This document shows positions 1 to 9,303 of a DNA stretch of 64,000 nt, piece after piece (position 1 is the stretch's first letter; each line of letters starts with the position of its first letter). The notes beneath the pieces were generated by a model. The model had not been told where the DNA came from. It searched no databases and was given only the letters and a program-made list of their open reading frames with translations. The stretch is from Halomonas sp. MCCC 1A13316 (lineage in GTDB: Bacteria; Pseudomonadota; Gammaproteobacteria; Pseudomonadales; Halomonadaceae): NCBI RefSeq assembly GCF_014931605.1, contig NZ_CP053382.1:930001-994000 (forward strand). The letters run 5' to 3'. The position numbers were made by a program, and so were the translations under genes.

Positions 1-312
1 CTCTCGGTCCAGGCGCGAAAGATAGGGCTCCACTACTCGGGTGGACTTGGTCGAGACCTTGTGACAGGCGCAGTAATGGCACCCCTTGCGACAGAAGGGG
101 AGGTGTACGTAGAGCGACAAGGGCCTGCCGTTGGCGTTACTGCGGGCAAGGGTATCCTGATAGGCCAGCGTGCCGAAGTCGTCACTGAAGGAAGCAGCGG
201 TGGGGTACGAGGTATAGCGTGGGCCAAGAGTGTCGTAGCGGTGCAGCAAGGACTCGTCCCAGGCGAAAGGATCGGCCATCGCTCGATGCAAGGACATCGC
301 GGGAACGGACAT
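1..312 (-). CDS. hemN: Oxygen-independent coproporphyrinogen III oxidase HemN (N-terminal 104 aa, cut by window start)
   Basis: This is a cytoplasmic radical SAM enzyme that decarboxylates coproporphyrinogen III to protoporphyrinogen IX without oxygen. Only the first 104 codons lie in the window. The frame contains the HemN-type entry LHRYDTLGPRYTSYPTA, then YVHLPFC with cysteines C74, C78, C81 and C83, which is the CxxxCxxC [4Fe-4S]/SAM motif plus the extra HemN cysteine. The ATG at 312 is preceded by a GGAG ribosome site. The gene lies downstream of the cco assembly genes on the same strand, an order also known in Pseudomonas. The gap of about 100 bp carries an Anr/FNR-like box, so it probably has its own low-oxygen promoter. 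Identity is clear; the truncation is only the window edge. Confidence 0.93.
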   Translation of the reverse strand, partial: MSVPAMSLHRAMADPFAWDESLLHRYDTLGPRYTSYPTAASFSDDFGTLAYQDTLARSNANGRPLSLYVHLPFCRKGCHYCACHKVSTKSTRVVEPYLSRLDRE

Positions 313-370
313 GATGGCACTCCGAAAGGCTAACATGGACACAATGTAGCGGTACGCAGACCAAGGTGGG

Positions 371-384
371 TTGAGCTGCGTCAA
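371..384 (-). promoter_or_regulatory. Candidate Anr/FNR box upstream of hemN
   Basis: The 14-mer TTGAGCTGCGTCAA matches the FNR/Anr consensus TTGATNNNNATCAA at 8 of 10 defined bases. Its centre is about 65 bp upstream of the hemN ATG, which allows a class II promoter (centre near -41.5) with a short leader. hemN is a classical Anr/FNR target, so context supports the call. I infer binding from sequence only. Confidence 0.6.
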
Positions 385-415
385 ACGAAGTGAAGGTCGT
401 GTACGAGTCGGCCGC

Positions 416-1117
416 TCAATGGCCAGATGCACCATGCGGCAACAGGATGATTAACTGCCACAAGGCAAAGGCGATTATGGCGAGGGCAGCCAGGGTGCGG
501 GTCGCCGGGTGACGGATCAGGGTGCCCAGCTGGCGCGCAGCGAAGCCGGTGACCAGCAGCGAGGGTAGGGTGCCGAGGCCGAAGGCCCCCATCAGCGCCG
601 CGCCGCGCAGCGGATCCGCCGTAGCCAGGCTCCAGGCCAGCATCGAATAGACCAGCCCGCAGGGCAGCCAGCCCCATACCGCGCCGAGGCCGATGGCCTG
701 GGGTATCTTCACTACCGGCATCAGCCGCTTGCCGATGGGCTCCAGAAAGCGCCAGAGGTGCCTGCCGAGGGCTTCTACCCGCAACAGGCCCTTCCACCAG
801 TTGGCGATATAGAGTGCCATCAGGATCAGCATGACGGCGGCGAACAACTGCAGCCCCGTGCGGGCGGCCGGCGTCAAAGCCACTATGGTGCCGAGCGAGG
901 CGACCAGCGTGCCGGCAGCCATGTAGCTCAGGATGCGGCCAAGGTTGTAGCCGAGAAGCAGCCCGGTGAGCCGGGCGGGGCTGCGCATGCTGGGAGGAAC
1001 GGCGAAGGTCAGAGCGCTCATGATGCCGCCGCACATGCCGATACAGTGCGCGCCACCGAGCAGGCCGAAGACGAAGGCCGCCAGCAGCGGTGGCAGACCG
1101 AGTCCGGTGGGATCCAT
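416..1117 (-). CDS. Sulfite exporter TauE/SafE (UreH-like) family membrane protein of the cco cluster
   Basis: A 233 aa polytopic inner-membrane protein with about six hydrophobic segments. Near the N-terminus it carries the motif GGAHCIGMCGG (H24, C25, C29), typical of the SafE/UreH-like branch (COG2836), which is related to the DsbD membrane domain. The ATG overlaps the ccoS stop by ATGA, so the two are translationally coupled. The same gene sits between ccoS and hemN in Pseudomonas. Proposed roles in the family include metal or thiol transport for oxidase maturation. The CxxxC motif in a membrane helix and the neighbouring copper ATPase favour a part in copper or redox handling for cbb3, but the substrate is not shown by the sequence. 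Confidence 0.85.
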   Translation of the reverse strand: MDPTGLGLPPLLAAFVFGLLGGAHCIGMCGGIMSALTFAVPPSMRSPARLTGLLLGYNLGRILSYMAAGTLVASLGTIVALTPAARTGLQLFAAVMLILMALYIANWWKGLLRVEALGRHLWRFLEPIGKRLMPVVKIPQAIGLGAVWGWLPCGLVYSMLAWSLATADPLRGAALMGAFGLGTLPSLLVTGFAARQLGTLIRHPATRTLAALAIIAFALWQLIILLPHGASGH

Positions 1118-1347
1118 CAGCGCTCCGCCGGACCGTCGTCCCCTTCGGACGGCTTGCGCTGGGTGGCCTGGCGCCGTCTCTCGCGCTCCGCCGGGGTCAG
1201 GTCGTTCTCGTCTTCATCGAACAGGATACGATGGGCCGGCCCCTCGAGGTCCTCGAACTGATCGTTCTTGACTGCCCAGAAGAAGGCCCATACGGCCAGG
1301 CCGAGCAGAATCAGCGAGAGCGGAATGAGCAGGTAAAGAATCGTCAT
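1117..1347 (-). CDS. ccoS: Cbb3-type oxidase assembly protein CcoS
   Basis: A small 76 aa protein with one N-terminal transmembrane helix (roughly residues 3-25) and the family feature AFFWAVKNDQFEDLEGPAHR, followed by an acidic and arginine-rich cytoplasmic tail. CcoS is needed for insertion of heme and copper cofactors into CcoN. Its ATG at 1347 overlaps the ccoI stop by 4 bp, and its stop overlaps the next ATG by ATGA, so ccoI, ccoS and the SafE-like gene are coupled. The start is fixed by the overlap and by alignment to the family. Length is in the usual range (50-80 aa). Confidence 0.93.
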   Translation of the reverse strand: MTILYLLIPLSLILLGLAVWAFFWAVKNDQFEDLEGPAHRILFDEDENDLTPAERERRRQATQRKPSEGDDGPAER

Positions 1348-3836
1348 GCATTCACCAGTCGCGCGTCGGGGCTCGGTGTGGGGCCGGGACGCAGGCGGAA
1401 ACGGTTGAGGCGCAGCGCGTTGCCCACCACCACCAGCGAACTGCCTGACATGCCCAGCGCCGCGACCCAAGGCGGCACGATACCGATGGCGGCCAGCGGC
1501 AGGGCCGAGAAATTGTAGAACACCGACCAGATCATGTTCTGGCGCATGATGCGCCGCGTGGAGCGGGCGATTTCGATCGCCTCGACGATACGCATCAGGC
1601 GCGGGCTCAGCAACACCGCGTCGGCGCTGGTGCGGGCCAGGTCGGTGGCGCCGTTCATGGCGATCGAGACGTCGGCGCCGGCCAGAACCGGCACGTCGTT
1701 GATGCCGTCGCCGATCATGGCGACTTTCTCGCCGACGGCTTGGCACGCGCGGATTCGCTCGAGCTTGCCTTCCGGGCTGACCCCGGCATGCCAGGTGTCG
1801 ATGTCCAACTGCTCGGCCAGGCCACTCACGGCACTGGGCGTATCGCCCGAGAGCAGCTCGACCTGCATGCCGCGTGCCTTCAGTGCTGCCACGCTCTCGG
1901 CAGCGTCGTCGCGCAGCCTATCGCGCAGGGCGAACCAGGCGCGCGGTTCGCCGGCCTCGCCGAGCAGTAGCCATTGGCCGTCCCCTGGCGCCTCGGGAGC
2001 CTGGCCGGGGCAGACGAAGTCTGGACGGCCAAGGCACCAGCGCTTGCCGTCGATCACTCCATCCACGCCTTGGCCGGTGTAGCTTTTCCTGTCACTCGCC
2101 TCCAGCGTGGCGTCGCGCCAGGGACGGAAGGCTCGGGCGATGGGATGCTCCGAGCGGGCCTCGAGCGCTGCGCCGATTGCCCTGGCGCGCTGCGCTGTGA
2201 TTTCCCGGAGCGTGCATGTGTCGACCAACTGCATCTCGCCGCAGGTCAGCGTGCCGGTCTTGTCGAAGATCACCCGATCGACCTGGGACAGCGATTCGAT
2301 GGCATCGGCGCGCGTGATCAGCACGCCCCTTCGCCGCAGTTGACCGTGGCCGGCGGTGAGCGCGGTGGGTGTGGCAAGCGCCAGGGCGCAGGGGCAGGTC
2401 ACCACCAGCACCGAGAGCGTCACCCACAGCACCCGCGAGGGATCGATGAACCACCAGGCGATGGCGACCACGGCCGTGACCAGCAGTAACCGCAGCACGA
2501 ACAGGTGCGACATGCGTGCCGCCATCTGCGCCAGGCGCGGCCGGCTGGCGAAGGCGCGGTCGGTGAGGTCGACGATGCTGGCCACGCGAGCCTCCTTGCC
2601 GGCATGCGTGACACGCACTACCAGCGGGCTCTCGATGTTCTGGCTGCCGCCGGTGACGCCGTCACCGACGCGGCGAGTTACCGGCAGGTATTCTCCGGTG
2701 AGCATCGATTCGTCGAGACTCGACTCACCCTCTTCGATCACGCCGTCGGCAGGTACGCCGTGGCCGGGCTTGATCACCACGCGGTCTCCGGCGGAGAGTT
2801 CGCTGGCGGGCAGGATGCGCTCTTCGCCGTTCTCCTCCAGGCGCACCGCGGAGAGCGGCAGGGCGCCGCTCAAGGCGTTGCCGGTATGGCCGCTGCGGCG
2901 CCGCGCACGCGCTTCCACGTAGCGCCCGAAGAGCAGGAAGAAGGTGAACATCGTCACCGAGTCGAAGTAGACCTCGCCGGTGCCCGAGAGTACGGCATAG
3001 GCACTGGCGAGATAGGCGCCGCCGACGGCGATGGAGACCGGCACGTCCATGCCCAGCACTCGCGCACGCAGATCGCGCACGGCATTGCGGAAGAACGGCA
3101 TGGCCGAGAAGAACACCACCGGCGTGGCCAGGGCGAACGAGAGCCAGTGAAAGAGGGCGTAGAAGTCCTCGCTGATTTCGCCGGGGCCGGACACGTAGAT
3201 GGGGATCGAGAACATCATCACCTGCGCCATGCCTACCGCGGCCACGATCAGGCGGCGGATATTCATGCGCTCTTCGAACTGAAGACGTTGCTGGGCCGCG
3301 TCGGGTTCGTAGGGCTGGGCGCTATAGCCGATGGCGGCCATTTCGGCGAGCAGTTGCGACAGCTTCAGCCGGGCCGGATCCCAGGCCACGCGCACGCGAT
3401 GGTGACTAAGGTTGACGGCGCTGGACGTCACCCCTTCGAGGGCATTGAGACGATGCTCGATGAGCCAGGCACAGGCGGCGCAGGTGATGCCATCCACCGC
3501 CAGCGTCGCGTGGACCTGGTCGGTGTCCCCGTCGGCATGGACGAACTGACGCTGCAGGCCCGGGTCGTCGAATACCGCCCAGGTCTCCGCCTTGACCGCC
3601 TGCCGCTCGTCGGGGCGCTCCGGTAGCTCGGTACGGAAGCGGTAGTAGCTGGCCAGCCCGCCGTCGACGATGGCATGGGCCACCGCCTCGCAGCCGGGGC
3701 AGCAAAGCGGGTGGGACTGGTCGTCCAAGGTGATCGACCAGGGAGCCTGCGCAGGCACCTGGTTGCCGCAGTGGTAGCAGGAAGCCCGTTCGTCCGATTC
3801 CGGCGTCGAGGGAGAGATGAGCGTCATTTGTCTCAC
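1344..3836 (-). CDS. ccoI: Copper-translocating P1B-type ATPase CcoI (FixI)
   Basis: An 830 aa P-type ATPase that exports copper across the inner membrane for the CuB site of cbb3 oxidase. In order: a cysteine-rich N-terminal region (C20xxC23, then CCPGC at 45-49); a heavy-metal-associated domain with GITCAAC (C119, C122); membrane helices; the CPC ion site (C481-P-C483); DKTGTLT with phosphorylated D525; and GDGINDVP near the C-terminus. It starts with GTG at 3836, overlapping the ccoH stop; an in-frame ATG three codons later (3827) is an equal alternative. It differs from CopA-type ATPases by its FixI-type N-terminal domain and its cco context. Confidence 0.95.
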   Translation of the reverse strand: MRQMTLISPSTPESDERASCYHCGNQVPAQAPWSITLDDQSHPLCCPGCEAVAHAIVDGGLASYYRFRTELPERPDERQAVKAETWAVFDDPGLQRQFVHADGDTDQVHATLAVDGITCAACAWLIEHRLNALEGVTSSAVNLSHHRVRVAWDPARLKLSQLLAEMAAIGYSAQPYEPDAAQQRLQFEERMNIRRLIVAAVGMAQVMMFSIPIYVSGPGEISEDFYALFHWLSFALATPVVFFSAMPFFRNAVRDLRARVLGMDVPVSIAVGGAYLASAYAVLSGTGEVYFDSVTMFTFFLLFGRYVEARARRRSGHTGNALSGALPLSAVRLEENGEERILPASELSAGDRVVIKPGHGVPADGVIEEGESSLDESMLTGEYLPVTRRVGDGVTGGSQNIESPLVVRVTHAGKEARVASIVDLTDRAFASRPRLAQMAARMSHLFVLRLLLVTAVVAIAWWFIDPSRVLWVTLSVLVVTCPCALALATPTALTAGHGQLRRRGVLITRADAIESLSQVDRVIFDKTGTLTCGEMQLVDTCTLREITAQRARAIGAALEARSEHPIARAFRPWRDATLEASDRKSYTGQGVDGVIDGKRWCLGRPDFVCPGQAPEAPGDGQWLLLGEAGEPRAWFALRDRLRDDAAESVAALKARGMQVELLSGDTPSAVSGLAEQLDIDTWHAGVSPEGKLERIRACQAVGEKVAMIGDGINDVPVLAGADVSIAMNGATDLARTSADAVLLSPRLMRIVEAIEIARSTRRIMRQNMIWSVFYNFSALPLAAIGIVPPWVAALGMSGSSLVVVGNALRLNRFRLRPGPTPSPDARLVNA

Positions 3837-4345
3837 TAGATACCCGGTGTCAGCGCAACCGCAGCATCATCGGGGAAGCGGGCCTCACCGGTAAGGCGCC
3901 ATTCAGCAGCGCTGCCCTCGGAGGGTTGCAGTTGCAGATACCAGCGATAGCGAAGCGGTTCGTCTACCATGGCCACGTAGCGTCCTTGTCGTACGTGTCG
4001 AAGCGTCAGCTCACGGTCCCGATTGCCGTCGGTGGGAAATATCAGCGCTAGATGAAGCTGCTCAGGACGCTCTTCTCCCTGCAGATCGACGACGACATCC
4101 CCGGTGCGAGGATCGGCGCGTAGGGTGGCTGCCAAGCCCAATGACTGGGCGTGTTGCTGCTTGGCTATCTGTTCGTTGATGGCCAGCCCCTCCTTGTAAT
4201 AATCCCCCTTCACGCTGCCGTCGAAAAACCGGATCGATAAAGTCAGGTAGATGAGACTGAAGGCCACCGACGAAAATAGCAGGCCAATCATGAACCAGGG
4301 CCAGAACTGCTTGTACCAAGGAGGGTGAGTGCGCATTTCGGTCAT
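3836..4345 (-). CDS. ccoH: Cbb3 oxidase assembly protein CcoH (FixH family)
   Basis: A 169 aa single-span membrane protein. It begins MTEMRTHPPWYKQFWPWF, followed by one hydrophobic helix (about 17-36). The periplasmic part carries the family signature YYKEGLAINEQ, in which a tyrosine pair and KEG are conserved in FixH. CcoH binds the cbb3 complex and is needed for its stability. The ATG at 4345 overlaps the ccoG stop (ATGA), and the stop overlaps the ccoI GTG, so the gene is embedded in a coupled ccoG-H-I-S run. Length and context both fit. Confidence 0.92.
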   Translation of the reverse strand: MTEMRTHPPWYKQFWPWFMIGLLFSSVAFSLIYLTLSIRFFDGSVKGDYYKEGLAINEQIAKQQHAQSLGLAATLRADPRTGDVVVDLQGEERPEQLHLALIFPTDGNRDRELTLRHVRQGRYVAMVDEPLRYRWYLQLQPSEGSAAEWRLTGEARFPDDAAVALTPGI

Positions 4346-5781
4346 CTCCGGGTATTGCCGATGAAGCGGGTTTCGCGCACGAGCGCGATATTCTCGTCGT
4401 TCTGCGACTGCAGCAGCAACTCGATCGGGTGGCTGGGCAATTCCAGTACGGCGGGGTCGGCCGTGACCTGAACGGCGAACAGCCGTGAGGAGCCGGCCGG
4501 TACCTGTAGCGTCTCGGTATCGAGTTCGAGGCCGGGCAGGCCGCGGACGTCGAGTCGGTAGCCGTGATCGCGGTCGTCGAGGTTGCGTACCGTCAGGGTA
4601 TAGACGTTGCTGATACGCCCGTCACGGGTCATTTGATAGAGCTGGCCGCGCTCGCGTTCCACCTCGACATTGAGCGGCATGCGATCGCCCAGCGCCCAGA
4701 CGAACAGACCAATCATCACCATCAGGGCGGCGAAGTAACCGAGCAGGCGAGGGCGCAGGATATGAGACCGCTTTGCCTCCAGCGCGTTCTCGGTGGTGTA
4801 GCGAATCAATCCGCGCGGGTAGTTCATGCGGTCCATCACGCTGTCGCAGGCATCTATACAGGCAGCGCAGGTAATGCATTCGTATTGCAGTCCGTTGCGG
4901 ATGTCGATGCCGGTGGGGCAGACCTGCACGCACAGATCGCAGTCGATGCAGTCGCCATGGCCGGCCTCACGGGCCTCGGCATGGCTGAGGCTTTTCTTGC
5001 GTGAGCCCCTGGGCTCGCCGCGGGTAGCATCGTAGGAGACGATCAGCGTATCGGCGTCGAACATCACTGACTGGAAGCGTGCATAGGGGCACATGTAGAT
5101 GCACACCTGTTCGCGCAGCCAGCCTGCGTTGAGATAGGTGAAGACGAGAAAGAAGCCGCTCCAGAAATACGACCAGCCATGCGCTTCGAGCGTCGGCAGG
5201 TCGACTACCAGTTCGCGAATCGGCGTGAAGTAACCGACGAAGGTGACCCCGGTGGCCAGTGCGATGGCCAGCCAGACGCTGTGCTTGGCCACCTTGCGCC
5301 AGGCCTTGTCCAGGCTCAACGGTTCGCGGTCGAGCTTGATGCGGCGATTGCGCGAGCCTTCCAGGCGATGCTCCACCCAGATGTAGAGAAAGGTCCACAC
5401 GCTCTGGGGACAGGTATAGCCGCACCATACGCGCCCGGCGAACACGGTAATGAAGAACAGGCCGAACGCACAGATGATCAACAGCCAGGAGAGCAGGATG
5501 AATTCCTGGGGATAGAAGGTCGCGGCGAAGATGTGGAATTCGCGCCCGGGCAGGTCGAACCAGATCAGCGGGCGGTCGCCCCAGGTCAGCCAGGGCAGGC
5601 CGAAGAAGGCCAGCATCAGGACCCAGTTTGCGACTCGGCGTACTCGCTGAAAGAGCCCTTTGATCTCGCGCACGTAGATATGACGCCGCTTGGCGTACAT
5701 CTCCTGCCGGACCGTCGCCTGGGGCGTGTGGTGGCCCACCGTTTCCGGGGTCACGTCTCGAGTGGGAATCTTGTCGCTCAT
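4342..5781 (-). CDS. ccoG: Cytochrome c oxidase accessory protein CcoG (FixG)
   Basis: A 479 aa membrane-bound iron-sulfur protein implicated in reducing Cu(II) for cbb3 assembly. After a cytoplasmic N-terminus come several transmembrane helices, with VWCGYTCPQSVWTF after the second. Two ferredoxin-like cysteine clusters follow (CIDCDLCVQVCP, then CITCAACIDAC). A late transmembrane helix and a C-terminal periplasmic Ig-like domain (FixG_C) complete it. The frame is open upstream to 5889, but the extra 36 residues are not FixG-like. MSDKIPTRDV at 5781 matches family lengths (about 470-480 aa), although its ribosome site is weak. It follows ccoP after a 132 bp gap holding a strong hairpin. Confidence 0.93.
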   Translation of the reverse strand: MSDKIPTRDVTPETVGHHTPQATVRQEMYAKRRHIYVREIKGLFQRVRRVANWVLMLAFFGLPWLTWGDRPLIWFDLPGREFHIFAATFYPQEFILLSWLLIICAFGLFFITVFAGRVWCGYTCPQSVWTFLYIWVEHRLEGSRNRRIKLDREPLSLDKAWRKVAKHSVWLAIALATGVTFVGYFTPIRELVVDLPTLEAHGWSYFWSGFFLVFTYLNAGWLREQVCIYMCPYARFQSVMFDADTLIVSYDATRGEPRGSRKKSLSHAEAREAGHGDCIDCDLCVQVCPTGIDIRNGLQYECITCAACIDACDSVMDRMNYPRGLIRYTTENALEAKRSHILRPRLLGYFAALMVMIGLFVWALGDRMPLNVEVERERGQLYQMTRDGRISNVYTLTVRNLDDRDHGYRLDVRGLPGLELDTETLQVPAGSSRLFAVQVTADPAVLELPSHPIELLLQSQNDENIALVRETRFIGNTRR

Positions 5782-5867
5782 GTCGGACTCACGGCGGGCA
5801 ACGCTGGCCCGCATGGGGAAGGCAATGAAGAGGGCTTCATTGTATCGAGAGCCCGTCGCCTGGCGGG

Positions 5868-5892
5868 GCAGTGCGACGGTGGGTCGCACTGC
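5868..5892. other. Intercistronic hairpin between ccoP and ccoG
   Basis: A perfect 10-bp inverted repeat (GCAGTGCGAC ... GTCGCACTGC) with a 5-nt loop lies in the only sizeable gap of the cco run. There is no T-tract, so it is unlikely to be a full intrinsic terminator. It may protect the ccoNOQP transcript 3' end or lower ccoGHIS expression relative to the structural genes. That role is inference. Confidence 0.55.
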
Positions 5893-5913
5893 TCCGCCTG
5901 GAGGCGGGTGGCC

Positions 5914-6843
5914 TCAGTCGCGGTCGCGCAGACTGTAGATGTAAGCGGCAACCAGGTGGACGCGCTCTTCGCCGATATAGGCTTCCTGAGCCGGCATGTG
6001 GCCGTTGCGGCCGTTGCGCAGGGTCTGTCGTACCGAATCGAGGACGCTCTGACCGGGTGCCAGGTAGAGCCAGCTGTCGTTGGTCAGGTTGGGCGCGCCC
6101 AATGCCTGGGTGCCGGTGCCGTCGGGCCCGTGGCAGGCCGCACACACCGAGGTGTAGACCGCCGAACCCAGTTCGGCGCGCTCGGCGTCGTGTTCCAGGC
6201 CAGAGAGCGACAGTACGTGGTTGGCGACGTTCTCGATATTCTCCTCGCCAAGCTGCTGCCAGGAGGGCATCAGGCCGTTACGCCCGCGCACCAGGGTGGT
6301 CAGGATCTGCTCTGGCTCGCCACCGTACAGCCACTCTTCGTCAGTCAGATCGGGAAAGCCATAGCCGCCCTGAGCGTTGGCGCCGTGGCACACCGCACAG
6401 TTATTCTGGAAGATCCGGCCGGCCACTCGCATGGCTTCGGCGTCCTGGGCCAGTTCAGGAATCGGGATCTCCTCGTACTGGGCGAAGATCGGCGAGAAGC
6501 GCTCCTCGGCCCTGGCGACCTCCTGCTCCCACTGACCTTCCTGGGTCCAGCCGAGCAGGCCGGTGAAATTGCCCAGCCCCGGATAGAGCAGCAGGTAGCC
6601 GAGCGAGAACACCACCGTGGCCACATATAGCTGGAACCACCAGCGCGGCAGCGGATTGTCGTACTCCTCGATCTCGTCGGCGGCATGGCCGGTGGTTTCC
6701 ACGTTGCCTTCGGCATCGGGCACCTTGTCAGTCTTGCGGTTGGCGTAGAGGATCCAGAAAGCGAAGGCGATGGAGCCCAACGTGATCAAGATGATCCAGG
6801 CGCTCCAGAACCCGGAAAGGGAGTCATCCCAAAGATTGCTCAT
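5914..6843 (-). CDS. ccoP: Cbb3-type cytochrome c oxidase diheme subunit III (CcoP)
   Basis: A 309 aa membrane-anchored diheme cytochrome c that feeds electrons to CcoN. Two transmembrane segments (about 11-33 and 72-90) precede a periplasmic domain with two CxxCH heme sites: CAVCH (C149, C152, H153) and CAACH (C234, C237, H238). Methionine ligands are plausible in NGLMPSW and NGHMPAQ. Its ATG overlaps the ccoQ stop by ATGA. Length equals the usual gammaproteobacterial CcoP. It is the last structural gene before the gap to ccoG. Confidence 0.96.
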   Translation of the reverse strand: MSNLWDDSLSGFWSAWIILITLGSIAFAFWILYANRKTDKVPDAEGNVETTGHAADEIEEYDNPLPRWWFQLYVATVVFSLGYLLLYPGLGNFTGLLGWTQEGQWEQEVARAEERFSPIFAQYEEIPIPELAQDAEAMRVAGRIFQNNCAVCHGANAQGGYGFPDLTDEEWLYGGEPEQILTTLVRGRNGLMPSWQQLGEENIENVANHVLSLSGLEHDAERAELGSAVYTSVCAACHGPDGTGTQALGAPNLTNDSWLYLAPGQSVLDSVRQTLRNGRNGHMPAQEAYIGEERVHLVAAYIYSLRDRD

Positions 6844-7079
6844 GCGTTTTCGTCTCCCCTGTCTTTACGGGAATCGGCTTCGCCTGCCTGCTCGCGGTGC
6901 GAGCCCTGCTGCGAGGCGCTGCGGTCTCGGTTCGATTGTTCGTCTTCATCGGCGAAGGGCAACTGAGCCGCTTCGTCGAAGTCCGGCTTGCGCCGCCGGG
7001 AATAGGCCCACCAGACGATGCCGAGGAAAGCGATGATCAGCAGGCCGGTGATGATGCCGCGAAAGGTACCTGTATCCAT
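6840..7079 (-). CDS. ccoQ: Cbb3-type oxidase subunit CcoQ
   Basis: A 79 aa protein with one N-terminal helix (MDTGTFRGIITGLLIIAFLG) and the typical WWAYSRRRKPDFDEAAQLPF junction. A longer than usual charged tail follows (about 35 residues rich in D, E, R, Q), while many CcoQ are nearer 50-60 aa. CcoQ helps stabilise CcoP in the cbb3 complex. It lies 2 bp after ccoO and overlaps ccoP by 4 bp. Identity rests on the FixQ motif and on position. Confidence 0.92.
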   Translation of the reverse strand: MDTGTFRGIITGLLIIAFLGIVWWAYSRRRKPDFDEAAQLPFADEDEQSNRDRSASQQGSHREQAGEADSRKDRGDENA

Positions 7080-7081
7080 GA

Positions 7082-7690
7082 TCAGCGCGTGCCCTCGAAC
7101 ACGGTTCCCAACTGCTGCAGGTAGGCCACCAGTGCCGTGATTTCCTGCTGGCCACGGACTTCGCTGGTGGCGCCCTCGATGTCCTCATCGGTGTAGGGCA
7201 CGCCGAGGCTGCGCAGGACTTCCATCTTGCGCGGGGTGTCCTCGCCGTCGAGGGTGTTTTCGAACAACCAGGGATACGCCGGCATGATCGACTCCGGCAC
7301 CACGTCGCGCGGATTGTACAGGTGGGCGCGATGCCAGTCGTCGCTGTAGCGACCCCCGACACGGGCCAGGTCCGGGCCGGTACGCTTGGAGCCCCACAGG
7401 AAGTTATGCTCGTAGACCGACTCGCCGGCCACGCTGTAGTGGCCGTAGCGTTCGGTCTCGGCGCGGAACGGACGCACCATCTGCGAATGGCAGCCCACGC
7501 AGCCCTCGCGGCGATAGATACCGCGGCCTTCCAGTTCCAGCGCCGAGAGGGGGCGCAGGCCATCGACCGGTTCCGTGGTCTGCTTCTGGAAGAACAGCGG
7601 CACGACCTCGGCCAGGCCGCCGAAACTGATCGCCACCAGGATCAGCACGGCGAGTAGACCAACGTTCTTTTCGACGATCTCGTGTTTCAT
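7082..7690 (-). CDS. ccoO: Cbb3-type cytochrome c oxidase monoheme subunit II (CcoO)
   Basis: A 202 aa protein with an N-terminal transmembrane anchor (about 10-30) and one heme c site CVGCH (C64, C67, H68) within [15 protein letters not shown], a CcoO signature. It passes electrons from CcoP to the CcoN active site. It follows ccoN by 22 bp and precedes ccoQ by 2 bp. The ATG at 7690 has a GGGGA-type ribosome site. Length is typical (about 200 aa). Confidence 0.96.
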   Translation of the reverse strand: MKHEIVEKNVGLLAVLILVAISFGGLAEVVPLFFQKQTTEPVDGLRPLSALELEGRGIYRREGCVGCHSQMVRPFRAETERYGHYSVAGESVYEHNFLWGSKRTGPDLARVGGRYSDDWHRAHLYNPRDVVPESIMPAYPWLFENTLDGEDTPRKMEVLRSLGVPYTDEDIEGATSEVRGQQEITALVAYLQQLGTVFEGTR

Positions 7691-7712
7691 TGGTGTCGGT
7701 TTCCCCGGTTGC

Positions 7713-9140
<1,428 letters not shown>

Positions 9141-9236
9141 GTCAGGTTCCCGTCGAACGCGTATCGAGAACTCGCGGTGGTGCTGGCCACGGCAAAGTTC
9201 CCGGTTGAGGGTGATGCAGGTCAGAAAGCAGGGCGG

Positions 9237-9265
9237 ATTCTAGCGCAGCCGCCTGACAGACTGAA
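9237..9265 (-). promoter_or_regulatory. Possible sigma70 promoter of ccoN
   Basis: On the minus strand a good -10 element TAGAAT (plus-strand 9237-9242) is preceded at 17 bp by TTCAGT, a weak -35. It would give a leader of about 90 nt before ccoN. Judged by eye only. Confidence 0.35.
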
Positions 9266-9303
9266 ATAAGGATACAGGCGAAACTCGTATAGGAAATTGA
9301 CGT

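Noticed and set aside
5782..5889. N-terminal 36-residue extension of CcoG
   Set aside because: Family proteins begin near the internal methionine at 5781, and the extension would cover the intercistronic hairpin flank.
9205..9218. TTGAGGGTGATGCA as an Anr box for ccoN
   Set aside because: The second half deviates at two key bases; too weak to call.
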